From Methanococcoides seepicolus (GTDB lineage Archaea; Halobacteriota; Methanosarcinia; Methanosarcinales; Methanosarcinaceae), in contig NZ_JAGSOI010000006.1 in the NCBI RefSeq assembly GCF_023684405.1, positions 1 to 64,000 of the forward strand: a stretch of DNA of 64,000 nt, written 5' to 3'. Made by a program: the position numbers and the translations under genes. Under the pieces are notes generated by a model that worked only from the letters and a program-made list of their open reading frames with translations, was not told the DNA's origin and did not search any database. This document shows positions 55,341-63,999 of the stretch, piece after piece (position 1 is the first letter of the stretch; the number at the start of each line of letters is the position of its first letter).

Positions 55341-56447
55341 TCAATCCTTGCTTAGAAAGATCGTTAGGCCGAAAAGAATAGCTGTCATGAAAAAAATCGT
55401 CTTTATCTCTATACTCTTTGCAAGTGCTCCAGCCATCAATGGCATCAGTGCAAGTCCTGCATAGATACAGGTATTATAGACACCCATTGCAATACCCTTT
55501 TCTACCTTCATGGAAGCGATAGCAATTGGAAGTCCTACAAGCATCAGACCAGTGCCAGTGCCAATGATGAAAAAACCTAACATCGGGCTATAAATTGTAA
55601 CTACTATGCCAACGGTTGCCATCAGTATGCCTCTTTTAATGAGCTTTGCATGGCCGGTATCCATATAAGATGCCAGAAGGGATGAGATCATTGTAGATAC
55701 ATAGAGTAGCGAGATCGATATGCCCAGTTCTGTCTTTGAGAGTGTATCGATCCCATATTCGGGATAAAGGGATATAAGAACGCCGCTTGATCCTGCAAGT
55801 ATGAACGAGATGATCCATATTCCGCGGGTATCCTTTGAGGTGAAAATATGTGACTTTGAGTGTTCTCTTTTACTTACTTTCTTTTGAAGTTCTATTTTTC
55901 CCATGGTCCTTGAAGGGACCATAAAAAGGTATATTGCAAAGATCATTGTAAAGAATATCAAAATAGAAAAAAGAATTATCCCGTTCTTAATATTAGTATG
56001 AACCAAATAACCAGTCACTGCAACACCGGCAGCTAGTCCGGCATTGATGAGAAAACTGAATTCCCCCATATAACGTGCTCTTTCTGTACAACCTGCCAGT
56101 CTTGAATATGCGGCAGGGAAGAATGCACCACATGCAACTCCTTCAATGAAGCGTGCTGATATAAATATCATGAAGTTATCCGTAAAGATCATCCACAGCC
56201 CTGATATAAAAGATAGCAAGAGACCAAGACTGATCAATTTCAGATTGTCAGTTCTATCACTTAATATTCCAAATGGAAGCAGAGTACTTAATGCTCCGAG
56301 GAAGAACGAAGAATATAGCAAACTTGAGGAATTTATTCCGTAGATCTGTCCAGTGGCAGAAAGTTCTGGTAGAACAGGTATGACAGCATTTGAAAGTCCC
56401 ATTATAACTAAAGCTGATGAATAGATCAAGAACCTGTCATTGTCCAT
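55341..56447 (-). CDS. major facilitator superfamily transporter
   Basis: The protein has about ten to twelve hydrophobic helices and MFS hallmarks: FGILSDRTDNLKLI between helices 2 and 3, a variant of the GxLaDrxGrk motif, and ARFIEGVACGAFFPAAYSRLAG in helix 4, typical of drug/proton antiporters and sugar exporters. At 368 residues it is slightly short. The substrate is not evident. The gene stands alone; no clear ribosome binding site precedes the ATG at 56447. Confidence 0.85.
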   Translation of the reverse strand: MDNDRFLIYSSALVIMGLSNAVIPVLPELSATGQIYGINSSSLLYSSFFLGALSTLLPFGILSDRTDNLKLISLGLLLSFISGLWMIFTDNFMIFISARFIEGVACGAFFPAAYSRLAGCTERARYMGEFSFLINAGLAAGVAVTGYLVHTNIKNGIILFSILIFFTMIFAIYLFMVPSRTMGKIELQKKVSKREHSKSHIFTSKDTRGIWIISFILAGSSGVLISLYPEYGIDTLSKTELGISISLLYVSTMISSLLASYMDTGHAKLIKRGILMATVGIVVTIYSPMLGFFIIGTGTGLMLVGLPIAIASMKVEKGIAMGVYNTCIYAGLALMPLMAGALAKSIEIKTIFFMTAILFGLTIFLSKD

Positions 56448-56617
56448 AATAGCTGATAATATAATGGAAGATAGATACGTCTTTGTATCTGTATATGATA
56501 ACTTTTAATGCTCCTTAAAAGAGCTTGTTCATAAAGTAGGACAGTTGCAGTAGTGAGAATGAAGTATGAACGAATGTCTGCATTGGACATTAATTTCTCA
56601 TTGGAGCCCAGATATCG

Positions 56618-56845
56618 TTAGTGGAGGATCTCATATTTTTTATTGAAAGTATTCTTTTCAACTACAGATACCTTTCCGGACCTATCTTTTATGATGTAAT
56701 CTCTGGCTTTCCCCTGTAATGTACCTTTAGGAGTTTTCACACTAAAATCGGCAGTCATTCTTAATGCGTGACCGACCGGTGTTTTCTGTATCTCTTCATC
56801 GGTTGAAGCTGAATTTGTATGCAGATCTTTCTTTGATCTACTCAT
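56618..56845 (-). CDS. small hypothetical protein
   Basis: A 75-residue charged protein with no membrane segment and no Cys. The second half (about 32-65) looks like a small beta-barrel: FSVKTPKGTLQGKARDYII, then KVSVVEKN. I do not recognise a family. The ATG follows GAGGGAGGGATAAT, a very strong ribosome binding site, so it is likely a real gene. It stands alone and diverges from the kinase gene to its right. Confidence 0.55.
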   Translation of the reverse strand: MSRSKKDLHTNSASTDEEIQKTPVGHALRMTADFSVKTPKGTLQGKARDYIIKDRSGKVSVVEKNTFNKKYEILH

Positions 56846-57041
56846 ATTATCCCTCCCTCATAATTATGGGTCATTCATTGCTTATATATTTGTCCGACAT
56901 ACTTAATTATTTGCGAGTGTGTATAATTTTATAGTTATATTTATTCCATTCCTTCCGTCTAACACCTTTATTTCGGATTATTTCATACTATACTATTTAT
57001 TCCAGGTTGACAAATGAGGATAGAAAGAATCTGGAAAGAGC

Positions 57042-57563
57042 ATGAACATTACACTTATTGGCATGTCTGGAGCAGGCAAATCCACGATTGGAAAACAGCT
57101 TGCAAAAAAACTTGATCACAAGTTCATAGATATTGACGATCTAATACGAGGAAAGATCGGTACGGACCTGCAAACATTCATAGATGCTTACGGTGACGAT
57201 GAGTTCATTGAACTTGAAGAACAGATCGTTATTGGACTTCATGCATTGGATAACTATGTTATTGCAACCGGCGGTAGCATAGTCTACTCGGAAAAAGCGA
57301 TGAAACATCTAAAGGAAATTTCCACGATAGTTTATCTGGATGTGTCTTTTAGTCAGATCGCCAGGCGTATCTCTCCTTCCAAAAGAGGACTTGTTGGTTT
57401 TAAGGACAAGGGGCTAAAAGATCTGTATCATGAGCGAAAAAAGTTATATGAACGTTATTTAGACGTTCGGATAAAAATAAAGAAAGGGGAGAAAAAAGGG
57501 GATATTGTAGAACGCATCATTTTTTCATGTTCTGATAACGTTTCTACTTCTGGAAGTGTCTAA
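57042..57563 (+). CDS. shikimate kinase-like P-loop kinase
   Basis: The fold is that of AroK-type nucleoside-monophosphate-kinase relatives: Walker A GMSGAGKSTIGK at residue 7, IDIDDLIRG with the Asp of the DID motif, and ATGGSIVYSEKA. The Arg that binds shikimate in AroK, expected as FR before the E-x-E helix, is replaced (EFIELEEQ). A lid Arg may be present in KRGLVGF. Archaea usually make shikimate-3-phosphate with a GHMP-type kinase, so this protein may phosphorylate another substrate. It overlaps nothing and lies between divergent and convergent neighbours. Confidence 0.7.
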   Translation: MNITLIGMSGAGKSTIGKQLAKKLDHKFIDIDDLIRGKIGTDLQTFIDAYGDDEFIELEEQIVIGLHALDNYVIATGGSIVYSEKAMKHLKEISTIVYLDVSFSQIARRISPSKRGLVGFKDKGLKDLYHERKKLYERYLDVRIKIKKGEKKGDIVERIIFSCSDNVSTSGSV

Positions 57564-57584
57564 AATATATGCCGGTTTCAAATT

Positions 57585-58946
57585 TCAATTCGTTAGTGCC
57601 TGAATGGGGGCAGGTATCCTTCCACCGCGTGCTATAAACTTTTCTGAACTGAATTCAGAGACTTTCATGACCGGTGCTCTTCCAAGTAATCCTCCGTATT
57701 CCACGCTATCTCCTACTTTCTTACCCGGAGCAGGTATTAGGCGTACCGCCGTCGTTTTCTTGTTTATCATTCCAATGGCCATTTCATCGGCAATGATTGC
57801 TGAAATGGTTGCTGCAGACGTGTCTCCTGGAATTGCTATCATATCCAGTCCCACGGAACATACGCTGGTCATGGCTTCTAGCTTGTCAAGGCTCAATGCA
57901 CCCAATTCGACCGCACGTATCATTCCTGCATCTTCGCTGACCGGAATGAAAGCACCACTTAAACCGCCCACATAGGATGAGGCCATTGAACCACCTTTTT
58001 TCACAGCATCGTTAAGCAGAGCAAGAGCCGCAGTTGTTCCATGTGTTCCGCAGGCCTCGAGTCCCATGGCTTCAAGGATGGCCGCAACACTATCACCTAT
58101 TTCCGGGGTAGGTGCAAGGGAAAGGTCGAGAACTCCAAAATCGACATTGAGCCGTCGGGAAACTTCTCTTCCTACCATCTCTCCCATCCTTGTTATCTTA
58201 AAAGCGGTTTTCTTGATGGCTTCTGAGATCTCACCAAGGTCCGGGTCTTTCAGTTCGCGTACAGTTGAATTTACGACACCTGGTCCACTGACTCCGACAT
58301 TAATGACACAATCCGGTTCTCCTATACCATGAAATGCGCCTGCCATGAAGGGATTATCTTCAGGTGCGTTTGCAAAGATAACAAGCTTTGCACATCCGAT
58401 ACCATCAGCATCTTTAGTTGCTTCCGCTGTCTTTTTGACTATATGTCCCATCATTGCCACAGCGTCCATGTTTATCCCTGCCTTTGTAGTTGCGACATTG
58501 ATGGATGAACATACTTTTTTAGTACTGGCAAGAGCTTGCGGGATCGAATTGATAAGCTTCAGATCACCAGGAGTTATCCCTTTATGTACAAGGGCACTGA
58601 AACCTCCTATGAAATCGATACCTACATCTTCAGCAGCTTTGTCAAGGGTCTTTGCTATGGAAACATAGTCCTCAGTGTCACAACTTTCAGCAACGATAGC
58701 AATAGGGGTAACAGCAATTCGTTTGTTGGTTATGGGGATGCCGTAAAGGTTCTGAACTTCCTCTGTGGTTCTCACAAGTTCCTTTGCATAACCAGTTATC
58801 TTGTTGTAGATATTTTTATTGAGGACATCGATGTCACTATGACAGCAATCACGAAGATTAATTCCCATGGTAACTGTCCTTATATCAAAGTTCTCAGCTT
58901 TGATCATGTGGATGGTCTCAAGTATCTCTTCTGGATGAATAAGCAT
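57585..58946 (-). CDS. UPF0210/DUF711 family protein
   Basis: The product is a 453-residue member of the PFL-like UPF0210 family, with [12 protein letters not shown] near the N-terminus, [29 protein letters not shown] and the glycine-rich [11 protein letters not shown] near the end. The fold is related to the glycyl-radical enzyme barrel, but the function is not known. The gene for an ACT-domain protein of UPF0237 type lies 14 bases upstream, a pairing conserved in many bacteria and archaea, where the ACT protein probably senses an amino acid. The ATG at 58946 follows AGGTGATC; a GTG at 58955 lies inside that site. Confidence 0.92.
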   Translation of the reverse strand: MLIHPEEILETIHMIKAENFDIRTVTMGINLRDCCHSDIDVLNKNIYNKITGYAKELVRTTEEVQNLYGIPITNKRIAVTPIAIVAESCDTEDYVSIAKTLDKAAEDVGIDFIGGFSALVHKGITPGDLKLINSIPQALASTKKVCSSINVATTKAGINMDAVAMMGHIVKKTAEATKDADGIGCAKLVIFANAPEDNPFMAGAFHGIGEPDCVINVGVSGPGVVNSTVRELKDPDLGEISEAIKKTAFKITRMGEMVGREVSRRLNVDFGVLDLSLAPTPEIGDSVAAILEAMGLEACGTHGTTAALALLNDAVKKGGSMASSYVGGLSGAFIPVSEDAGMIRAVELGALSLDKLEAMTSVCSVGLDMIAIPGDTSAATISAIIADEMAIGMINKKTTAVRLIPAPGKKVGDSVEYGGLLGRAPVMKVSEFSSEKFIARGGRIPAPIQALTN

Positions 58947-58960
58947 CTTGATCACCTGTT

Positions 58961-59239
58961 TTATATCCTGTGCATAAAGCGGAAGGCGTCTTCATGCTGT
59001 ACACGCACTTCAACACCAAGCTCTTCCCCTTTTCCAACCATTGCTTTTTGGAATGCTGCAAGGTCAAAGTTCTCGGAATCCACACCTGCCAGCATGATCA
59101 TTGTGAACAGGTCTTCCATTATGGTCTGGCTGATATCAACGATATTCACATTAAAATCTGCCATAACTTTTGTAATGCTGGCAACAATGCCTATTTTGTC
59201 GATACCGATAACAGTGATTATGAAGCGGGTTGAGGTCAT
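58961..59239 (-). CDS. ACT domain protein, UPF0237 family
   Basis: The 92-residue protein is a single ACT domain: [27 protein letters not shown] at the N-terminus with the glycine turn that binds an amino acid, then [17 protein letters not shown]. It matches the UPF0237 family, encoded next to UPF0210 genes. It probably forms dimers and controls or stabilises its partner. AAGGA precedes the ATG. The two genes form a small operon. Confidence 0.92.
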   Translation of the reverse strand: MTSTRFIITVIGIDKIGIVASITKVMADFNVNIVDISQTIMEDLFTMIMLAGVDSENFDLAAFQKAMVGKGEELGVEVRVQHEDAFRFMHRI

Positions 59240-59345
59240 ATTTTTATCCTTCTTTCAATGACTTGATAGTTCGTTAGAATGAATGGTTACGTATAAGATG
59301 TGATTTATTATAGTTCTTTTCTGTATGAATTGATCAAAAATATAT

Positions 59346-60290
59346 TTAGTTGTAGAGCAGGAAAAGACCTGCAATATAACCGAAATAGACCAGCATGATA
59401 ACTACACCTTCCCATCTGTCAAGCCGTTTTTTCGTGATCCCGAAAATAATAAGCAAGAGCATGATAACTATCATGAATGGAAAGTCATACATAAGGGATT
59501 GGTCAAGGATCGGAATATCTCTTATCTGTGAGGAGAATCCAAGTATGAGTGCAATATCCATTGTGTTTGCACCGAGGATGTTTCCGATGGAAAGGTCCTG
59601 GTGCCCTTTAAGGGTTGCAGAAATTGCGGTTATAAGCTCAGGGAGAGATGTTCCAAGTGCTACAAGAGTTAATCCTATTATCATCTCAGGAATACCAAAC
59701 CAGCGTGCTATCTCGGTGCCTGTGTCCACAAGTATGCGGCTTCCGATGACTACAAGTGTTGCTCCAAGTAAAAAGTAGAAGATATCTGACCGCATTTCGC
59801 CTAAAGACAGTTTTTCCCTTTTTTTATCATTCCCATCGAATATTGCGGATTGCAGACGATAGTTATAGTAGAGAAAACCAACGAATATGGTCAGTAGGAT
59901 AATGCCATCGAAAGAACTTAATGTCTTATCCAATGTCAGTGCTATAAGTGTGAGCGCTGCTATCAGCATGATAGCACCTTTATGAAGGAAAGAGTGCCCA
60001 TCCACAGGTATTGCCTTTACTGCTATTACCACTCCAAGTGCAAGGCCTATATTGCAGATGGCAGATCCGACCGCATTCCCGATCGTCAGGTCGGTATGAC
60101 CAAGGTATGCGGCCATTGCAGAAACGGTAAATTCAGGTGCTGTCGTAGCAAAACTGACTATGGTGGCTCCGATTATGATCTTTGGAAGGCCGCTTTTGGC
60201 GGAGATGGCCACAGCGGCTTCAATGAACCAGTCCGCACCTTTGGTGATCAGGACAAGGCTTAACAGGAAAAGCAATAGGGTGGATAGCAT
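59346..60290 (-). CDS. sodium/calcium exchanger family protein (CaxA/YrbG type)
   Basis: Ten or so helices in two inverted halves, each with the alpha-repeat signature: FATTAPEFTVSAMAAYLG and GNAVGSAICNIGLALG in the first half, LGTSLPELITAISATLKG and GNILGANTMDIALILG in the second. The acidic and Asn residues there bind Ca2+ and Na+. It exports calcium with sodium or proton flux. I set the start at ATG 60290 after GGGGTGAAC. At 314 residues it is a normal single-gene exchanger. Confidence 0.92.
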   Translation of the reverse strand: MLSTLLLFLLSLVLITKGADWFIEAAVAISAKSGLPKIIIGATIVSFATTAPEFTVSAMAAYLGHTDLTIGNAVGSAICNIGLALGVVIAVKAIPVDGHSFLHKGAIMLIAALTLIALTLDKTLSSFDGIILLTIFVGFLYYNYRLQSAIFDGNDKKREKLSLGEMRSDIFYFLLGATLVVIGSRILVDTGTEIARWFGIPEMIIGLTLVALGTSLPELITAISATLKGHQDLSIGNILGANTMDIALILGFSSQIRDIPILDQSLMYDFPFMIVIMLLLIIFGITKKRLDRWEGVVIMLVYFGYIAGLFLLYN

Positions 60291-60334
60291 AATGTTCACC
60301 CCTATAGCTTCCCATTAGATTTAAAATGCGTGTA

Positions 60335-60775
60335 TCAGTCTTCTTCGGTGATGACGAGAACAGGTCCGATATTTGCTGCGATAAGCCATCGGGTAATACT
60401 TCCAAGGGGTTCGGACCTCAAAGATTCGGAACCCATTATTGTCAGGTTCACATTCTTTTCTTCGGCTATTCTTATGAGGTCCTTGGCAATGTCATCATTG
60501 TCAAGTATGATCTTTTCAACCTCTACTCCTGTTTTGTCTGCATTTTCAAGAGCATAGTTCATGTTGGCTTCGATATTCTCCTTTACGATCACCATCATCT
60601 TTTCAGCCAGTTCTTTTGGAAAGATGCATTGCAGAGTTTTTTTCCTTTCCACATAGACAATGATCAACTTGCCTGATTCTTTATCCGCGACATGTAGTGC
60701 GTGATCGATGACCCTTTTTGAAAGCTGCTTTTCATCAATGGGAACAAGAATGTTCTTATAAGCGATCTCTTCCAT
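60335..60775 (-). CDS. universal stress protein (UspA family)
   Basis: A single Usp domain with NILVPIDEKQLSKRVIDHAL at the N-terminus and the ATP-binding signature near the end (IMGSESLRSEPLGSITRWLI, where GS-x9-GS is expected; the first part is GSESLRSEPLGS). A typical size of 146 residues. The gene lies 35 bases after the region of the exchanger's promoter and reads in the same direction, so both may share a transcript. AGGTGAAAG precedes the ATG. Confidence 0.9.
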   Translation of the reverse strand: MEEIAYKNILVPIDEKQLSKRVIDHALHVADKESGKLIIVYVERKKTLQCIFPKELAEKMMVIVKENIEANMNYALENADKTGVEVEKIILDNDDIAKDLIRIAEEKNVNLTIMGSESLRSEPLGSITRWLIAANIGPVLVITEED

Positions 60776-60847
60776 GTTCTTTCACCTTTTGATATTATGT
60801 CTTTGATCATTTAAGCCATTGTCACTGATACGATTTCCATCGTTCTG

Positions 60848-61372
60848 TCATTGAAGACCTAATGAAGTCACAGCCAGGACGATCAGTATTCCCAGTCCTA
60901 CCATTCTCACGGCATGTTTTATGAGACTTTGTTTAGCGAGCTTACCTGAATATACTCCAAGTATTGCAAGAACAGATATGCTGAGTATGATTGCTATCTC
61001 AAGTGACAGCGTATCAAATAGTACGAAGGGCATTATTGGTATAAGGGAGCCAATAAGGCTTGATCCGCCGTGTGTAATGGAATCATTCCATATCTTTTTC
61101 TTTGTATCACGTTCTAGGGTTGTGGATTCAAGACTTCGTAGAAGGGGTTTTTCCAGTTCTGCAAGATTGCCATACTCGACCGCACTTTCAGCAAGATATG
61201 AACCGATACCGTTAGTCAGTGCAAGGGCAACGGCACCACCAAGAGCAGCATTGATAATGATCGATGGATCATCCACAACATGTGATGTTCCTATGACGAC
61301 ACCAAGCACCGCCAGTATTCCATCTATACTCCCTAATATGATGTATCTTCCCTGTTCGTGATCAAGTTTCAT
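60848..61372 (-). CDS. VIT1/CCC1-like membrane protein
   Basis: The protein has five hydrophobic helices. The first follows RYIILGSIDGILAVLGVVIGTS, the family's opening helix with its Asp; GSYLAESAVEYGNLAE marks the following helix and the start of the cytoplasmic part. VIT1/CCC1 proteins move iron or manganese; the long metal-binding insert of plant VIT1 is missing here, as in many archaeal members. I set the start at 61372, with AGGTTATGG upstream; in-frame alternatives exist at 61393 and 61432. Confidence 0.75.
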   Translation of the reverse strand: MKLDHEQGRYIILGSIDGILAVLGVVIGTSHVVDDPSIIINAALGGAVALALTNGIGSYLAESAVEYGNLAELEKPLLRSLESTTLERDTKKKIWNDSITHGGSSLIGSLIPIMPFVLFDTLSLEIAIILSISVLAILGVYSGKLAKQSLIKHAVRMVGLGILIVLAVTSLGLQ

Positions 61373-61469
61373 TTTCCATAACCTGTGGAGCATTTGAACC
61401 TTTTCGAGTAAAAAAATGTTATAATAGTACAAACAATGTTATGCTATTACTAAAACCATTATCCTTTGA

Positions 61470-61874
61470 TCAATTTGCAATAGCAGCGTCTCTTGTCTGG
61501 GCAATATGCTTGTGCATGGCAGATTCGATTACATATTCTAATTCTTCATCCATAAAAGGTTTCTGTAAATAACCTACAGGGTTTGCAAATGATGCTCTTG
61601 TAGTTGTTTCATTGGATGAGTCCCCTGTTAAGAAAATGATTGGGACTGAGCATCTATCTTCTATCTCTAATGCTGTCTCGATACCATCAAGGTTTCCTTT
61701 GATAAAAATATCCATTATAATAAGATCAGGAATATTTTCATTGATCATCAATAATGCTTGCTTCCCTGATACTGCATGTCCTGCTATTTTATATCCCATT
61801 TCAAGAAGTTTCAACTTGATCATCATGGCGACTATCATTTCATCTTCGACTATCAGGATGCTCTTTTCTTTCAT
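61470..61874 (-). CDS. single-domain response regulator
   Basis: The product is only a receiver domain: SILIVEDEMIVAMMIKLKL with the acidic pair, LIIMDIFIKGNLDG with the phospho-Asp, FLTGDSS with the Thr and YLQKPFMDEEL with the Lys. The N(L)DGIE pattern is typical of receivers paired with PAS-type histidine kinases in methanogens. No kinase gene lies nearby. I chose ATG 61874 after GGTGGTAGT; the frame upstream lacks a supported start. It is separated from the superoxide reductase gene by that gene's terminator. Confidence 0.88.
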   Translation of the reverse strand: MKEKSILIVEDEMIVAMMIKLKLLEMGYKIAGHAVSGKQALLMINENIPDLIIMDIFIKGNLDGIETALEIEDRCSVPIIFLTGDSSNETTTRASFANPVGYLQKPFMDEELEYVIESAMHKHIAQTRDAAIAN

Positions 61875-61931
61875 ACTACCACCAGTTGAACAGATTGTAA
61901 ATTGTAAATTCATTGCAAAAAAGAAAATGAT

Positions 61932-61949
61932 CCGGAGTATCAACTCCGG
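61932..61949 (-). terminator. terminator of the superoxide reductase gene
   Basis: CCGGAGT (61932-61938) and ACTCCGG (61943-61949) form a perfect seven-base stem around ATCA. On the minus strand it is followed by a T-rich run (about 61917-61931), 46 bases after the stop codon of the superoxide reductase gene. Confidence 0.75.
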
Positions 61950-61994
61950 TTTTAGTAGTTATGACGTACCCCCATACATCAACACTTTAAACGA

Positions 61995-62468
61995 TCATTT
62001 ATGCCAGACACATGATTTTCCTTCACCCTCATGACTTGACATGATCGTGACTTCCTTCTTTGACTCCCACAACCCATGAACGTTGCAGCTTGCCAGCGCA
62101 TCTAACTTCATTACAACAGATTTGCTGCCACATTTTCCACAAACATTTACACCACGAATGTTGCATACCTGATAGGCATGGATACCCACAATTTCTTCTG
62201 TTGGTTCAACAGTAAATGTTGCTTCAGCTTTCTCATCGGAAGGTGATAGTTCTACCCTGCCGATCTTTATATCCCCGAGCGAGAGTTCGATCCATTCTAT
62301 ATAGTGTTCATCCTGCATAACGTGTGGTAATTCCCCCACTTTTACAGTAACTTCGAATGAACCTTTTGCGGTCATCACTTCATCAGCTTCGATAACAGGT
62401 ACATGTTTCTGTTCTGTTTCTGTGATGTTTTCCGGGTCTTTAAGTCGGTTGATTACTTGTTCACTCAT
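61995..62468 (-). CDS. superoxide reductase with an extra Fe-S cluster (methanoferrodoxin type)
   Basis: Superoxide reductases turn superoxide into hydrogen peroxide at an Fe(His)4Cys site. The ligands are visible: the His in KHVPVIE, two in PHVMQDEHYIEW, and the Cys and His of SCNVHGLWES. Additional cysteines in CNIRGVNVCGKC and in the tail SCVWHK fit the [4Fe-4S] cluster of methanoferrodoxin, a class described from Methanosarcina mazei. The protein is cytoplasmic and protects strictly anaerobic cells. I chose ATG 62468 because GGGTGATC lies just upstream. A TATATAT box at about 62510-62517 on the minus strand is the likely promoter. Confidence 0.92.
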   Translation of the reverse strand: MSEQVINRLKDPENITETEQKHVPVIEADEVMTAKGSFEVTVKVGELPHVMQDEHYIEWIELSLGDIKIGRVELSPSDEKAEATFTVEPTEEIVGIHAYQVCNIRGVNVCGKCGSKSVVMKLDALASCNVHGLWESKKEVTIMSSHEGEGKSCVWHK

Positions 62469-62517
62469 AAGATCACCCATTACTTCATTATTTTATACGA
62501 TATTTGAAAATATATAG

Positions 62518-62541
62518 GTTGCCAGCAAAAATGCTGGCAAC
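62518..62541 (-). terminator. terminator of the permease operon
   Basis: GTTGCCAGCA (62518-62527) and TGCTGGCAAC (62532-62541) form a perfect ten-base stem with an AAAA loop, 13 bases after the last stop codon of the operon on the minus strand. The bases beyond it are AT-rich and also hold the promoter of the superoxide reductase gene. Confidence 0.8.
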
Positions 62542-62554
62542 AGTTCTCACATGT

Positions 62555-62803
62555 TCAGAACCTGTAATTCTTGACTGAGTGGTAGAGTACCACACCGAAG
62601 AATACAAGGATCACTGCCAGCAATCCAAAATACTGTACTGGATCCCAGACGAATTGCATGGTTCCTGTTCCTTCCCAGCCCACAAGGACCGTTCCCTGAA
62701 TGATCACCGGGACTACGATACAGATACCTGCCAGTATGAATATGAACAGGATATCGAATATCGTCATGAACATGCTTCTTTCTGTCTTCATTTCGCTTGC
62801 CAT
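62555..62803 (-). CDS. small two-helix membrane protein in the permease operon
   Basis: The 82-residue product starts at ATG 62803 behind a GGGGGG-rich ribosome binding site and overlaps no neighbour. It has two hydrophobic helices at about 13-34 and 55-76, joined by a loop with Gly and Trp (GWEGTGTMQFVW), and ends in KNYRF. I recognise no family. It follows another small membrane protein and the amino acid permease with gaps of about 13 bases, so the three are one operon and may form a complex. Confidence 0.7.
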   Translation of the reverse strand: MASEMKTERSMFMTIFDILFIFILAGICIVVPVIIQGTVLVGWEGTGTMQFVWDPVQYFGLLAVILVFFGVVLYHSVKNYRF

Positions 62804-62816
62804 GTCTTTCCCCCCT

Positions 62817-63080
62817 TCACTCGTAATACTTAAAGTCGTACATGTGTTCTTTGATGGAGTTGTACACTCTGATACATCCGATGGTCTCGATCCCGAGCAG
62901 AAGCAACAGGAACAAGAGGTAAACCGGAAAGAGTGTACGAACTTCAGGCACTGCATCCCATAGAGTTGACATTACTGTGTAAAAGACAAATGTTTCTGAG
63001 AAGAACAATAGTCCTAATACAAGAACAATAATGCCTGCATCTTTTTTGAGGTCGTTGTGATATTTTGTTTCATTTACCAT
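62817..63080 (-). CDS. small membrane protein in the permease operon
   Basis: The 87-residue product has two or three hydrophobic helices (about 15-40 and 48-70) and a charged tail ending in DFKYYE. I recognise no family. It sits 13 bases after the permease gene and 13 before the other small membrane gene. Small helper subunits beside APC permeases are unusual, which makes the pair worth a second look. Confidence 0.7.
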   Translation of the reverse strand: MVNETKYHNDLKKDAGIIVLVLGLLFFSETFVFYTVMSTLWDAVPEVRTLFPVYLLFLLLLLGIETIGCIRVYNSIKEHMYDFKYYE

Positions 63081-63093
63081 TTATCTTCCTCCA

Positions 63094-63999
63094 TTATTTC
63101 CTGTGTGCAGGTTCAGGCCATCCAAGGTCTTCTCCCCAGTCGTGTTTTGCGTCTATGCTCCTATATCTCCATGAGAAGTAGAAGTAGGCTATTATGTAGA
63201 ACAAAAGTCCGAAGATCAGGTTGTAACTGTATCCCCAGTTAAGTGTAGACATGATCACGATCGCCAGGAATATTGTGAAATATGCCAGATAAGGTTGCAG
63301 AGGTCCGACAAATGGACGTACTTTTTGTGTGTGTTCCGGGAACATCTTCCTGAAGCGTATCAGGGAGAATGGGATCATCACGTAGCATACCAGACCTGAT
63401 GTGATGGAGAAAGTAATGACCTGGTCCAGGAAACCACTGTATGCAAAGGCAACAGCAATTGGCATTGTGAAAATGACTGCCCTGTATGGTGTGCTGTATT
63501 TTGTGTGTACTGCAGCGAACCAGTTGGTCAGGAAATGATCTCTTGACAGAGCAAACCAGGACCTTGATGAATCACAGACAGTACCGTTGGCACTTGCAAG
63601 ACAGGTGAATAGAGTACCTACTGCAAGGAATGCAACCAGGAATTTAACACCGCTCTGGTTTGCTGCTTCAAAGAGTGGATATACTGAAACACCGAGTTCT
63701 GCGGTTGGAATGAGTCCTGCACAGACATAGAATGTCATACCTGCTCCGAGAAGAAGGGTGATCATACCTGCCTGCTGTCCAAGAGGAATAGCTCTTGTTG
63801 GGTGTTTACATTCCTCAGCACACATTGCTGCTCCTTCGATACCAAGGTAGAACCATGGTCCAAACTGCAATGCGGCGAAAACTCCGATAAATCCGTTAGG
63901 TATAGCTCCTGAAATAAGGTATTCCGGATGCCATGTTCCGCCAATTCCACCAATATTCATAAAGAAGAATGCTATAATTGCTATCAATGCTGTGAATGT
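63094..63999 (-). CDS. APC-family amino acid or amine permease, cut by the window edge
   Basis: The frame is open to the right edge, so the N-terminus is missing; 301 residues are visible. Features of the APC superfamily are FGPWFYLGIEGAAMCAEE (helix 6 region, with the conserved Glu before CKHPTRAIPLG), a run of further helices, and a short basic C-terminal end. It resembles ethanolamine and amine permeases of this family. In methanogens related carriers are linked to methylamine use, but this is a guess without the methyltransferase neighbours in view. The gene leads an operon with two small membrane proteins. Confidence 0.82.
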   Translation of the reverse strand, partial: TFTALIAIIAFFFMNIGGIGGTWHPEYLISGAIPNGFIGVFAALQFGPWFYLGIEGAAMCAEECKHPTRAIPLGQQAGMITLLLGAGMTFYVCAGLIPTAELGVSVYPLFEAANQSGVKFLVAFLAVGTLFTCLASANGTVCDSSRSWFALSRDHFLTNWFAAVHTKYSTPYRAVIFTMPIAVAFAYSGFLDQVITFSITSGLVCYVMIPFSLIRFRKMFPEHTQKVRPFVGPLQPYLAYFTIFLAIVIMSTLNWGYSYNLIFGLLFYIIAYFYFSWRYRSIDAKHDWGEDLGWPEPAHRK

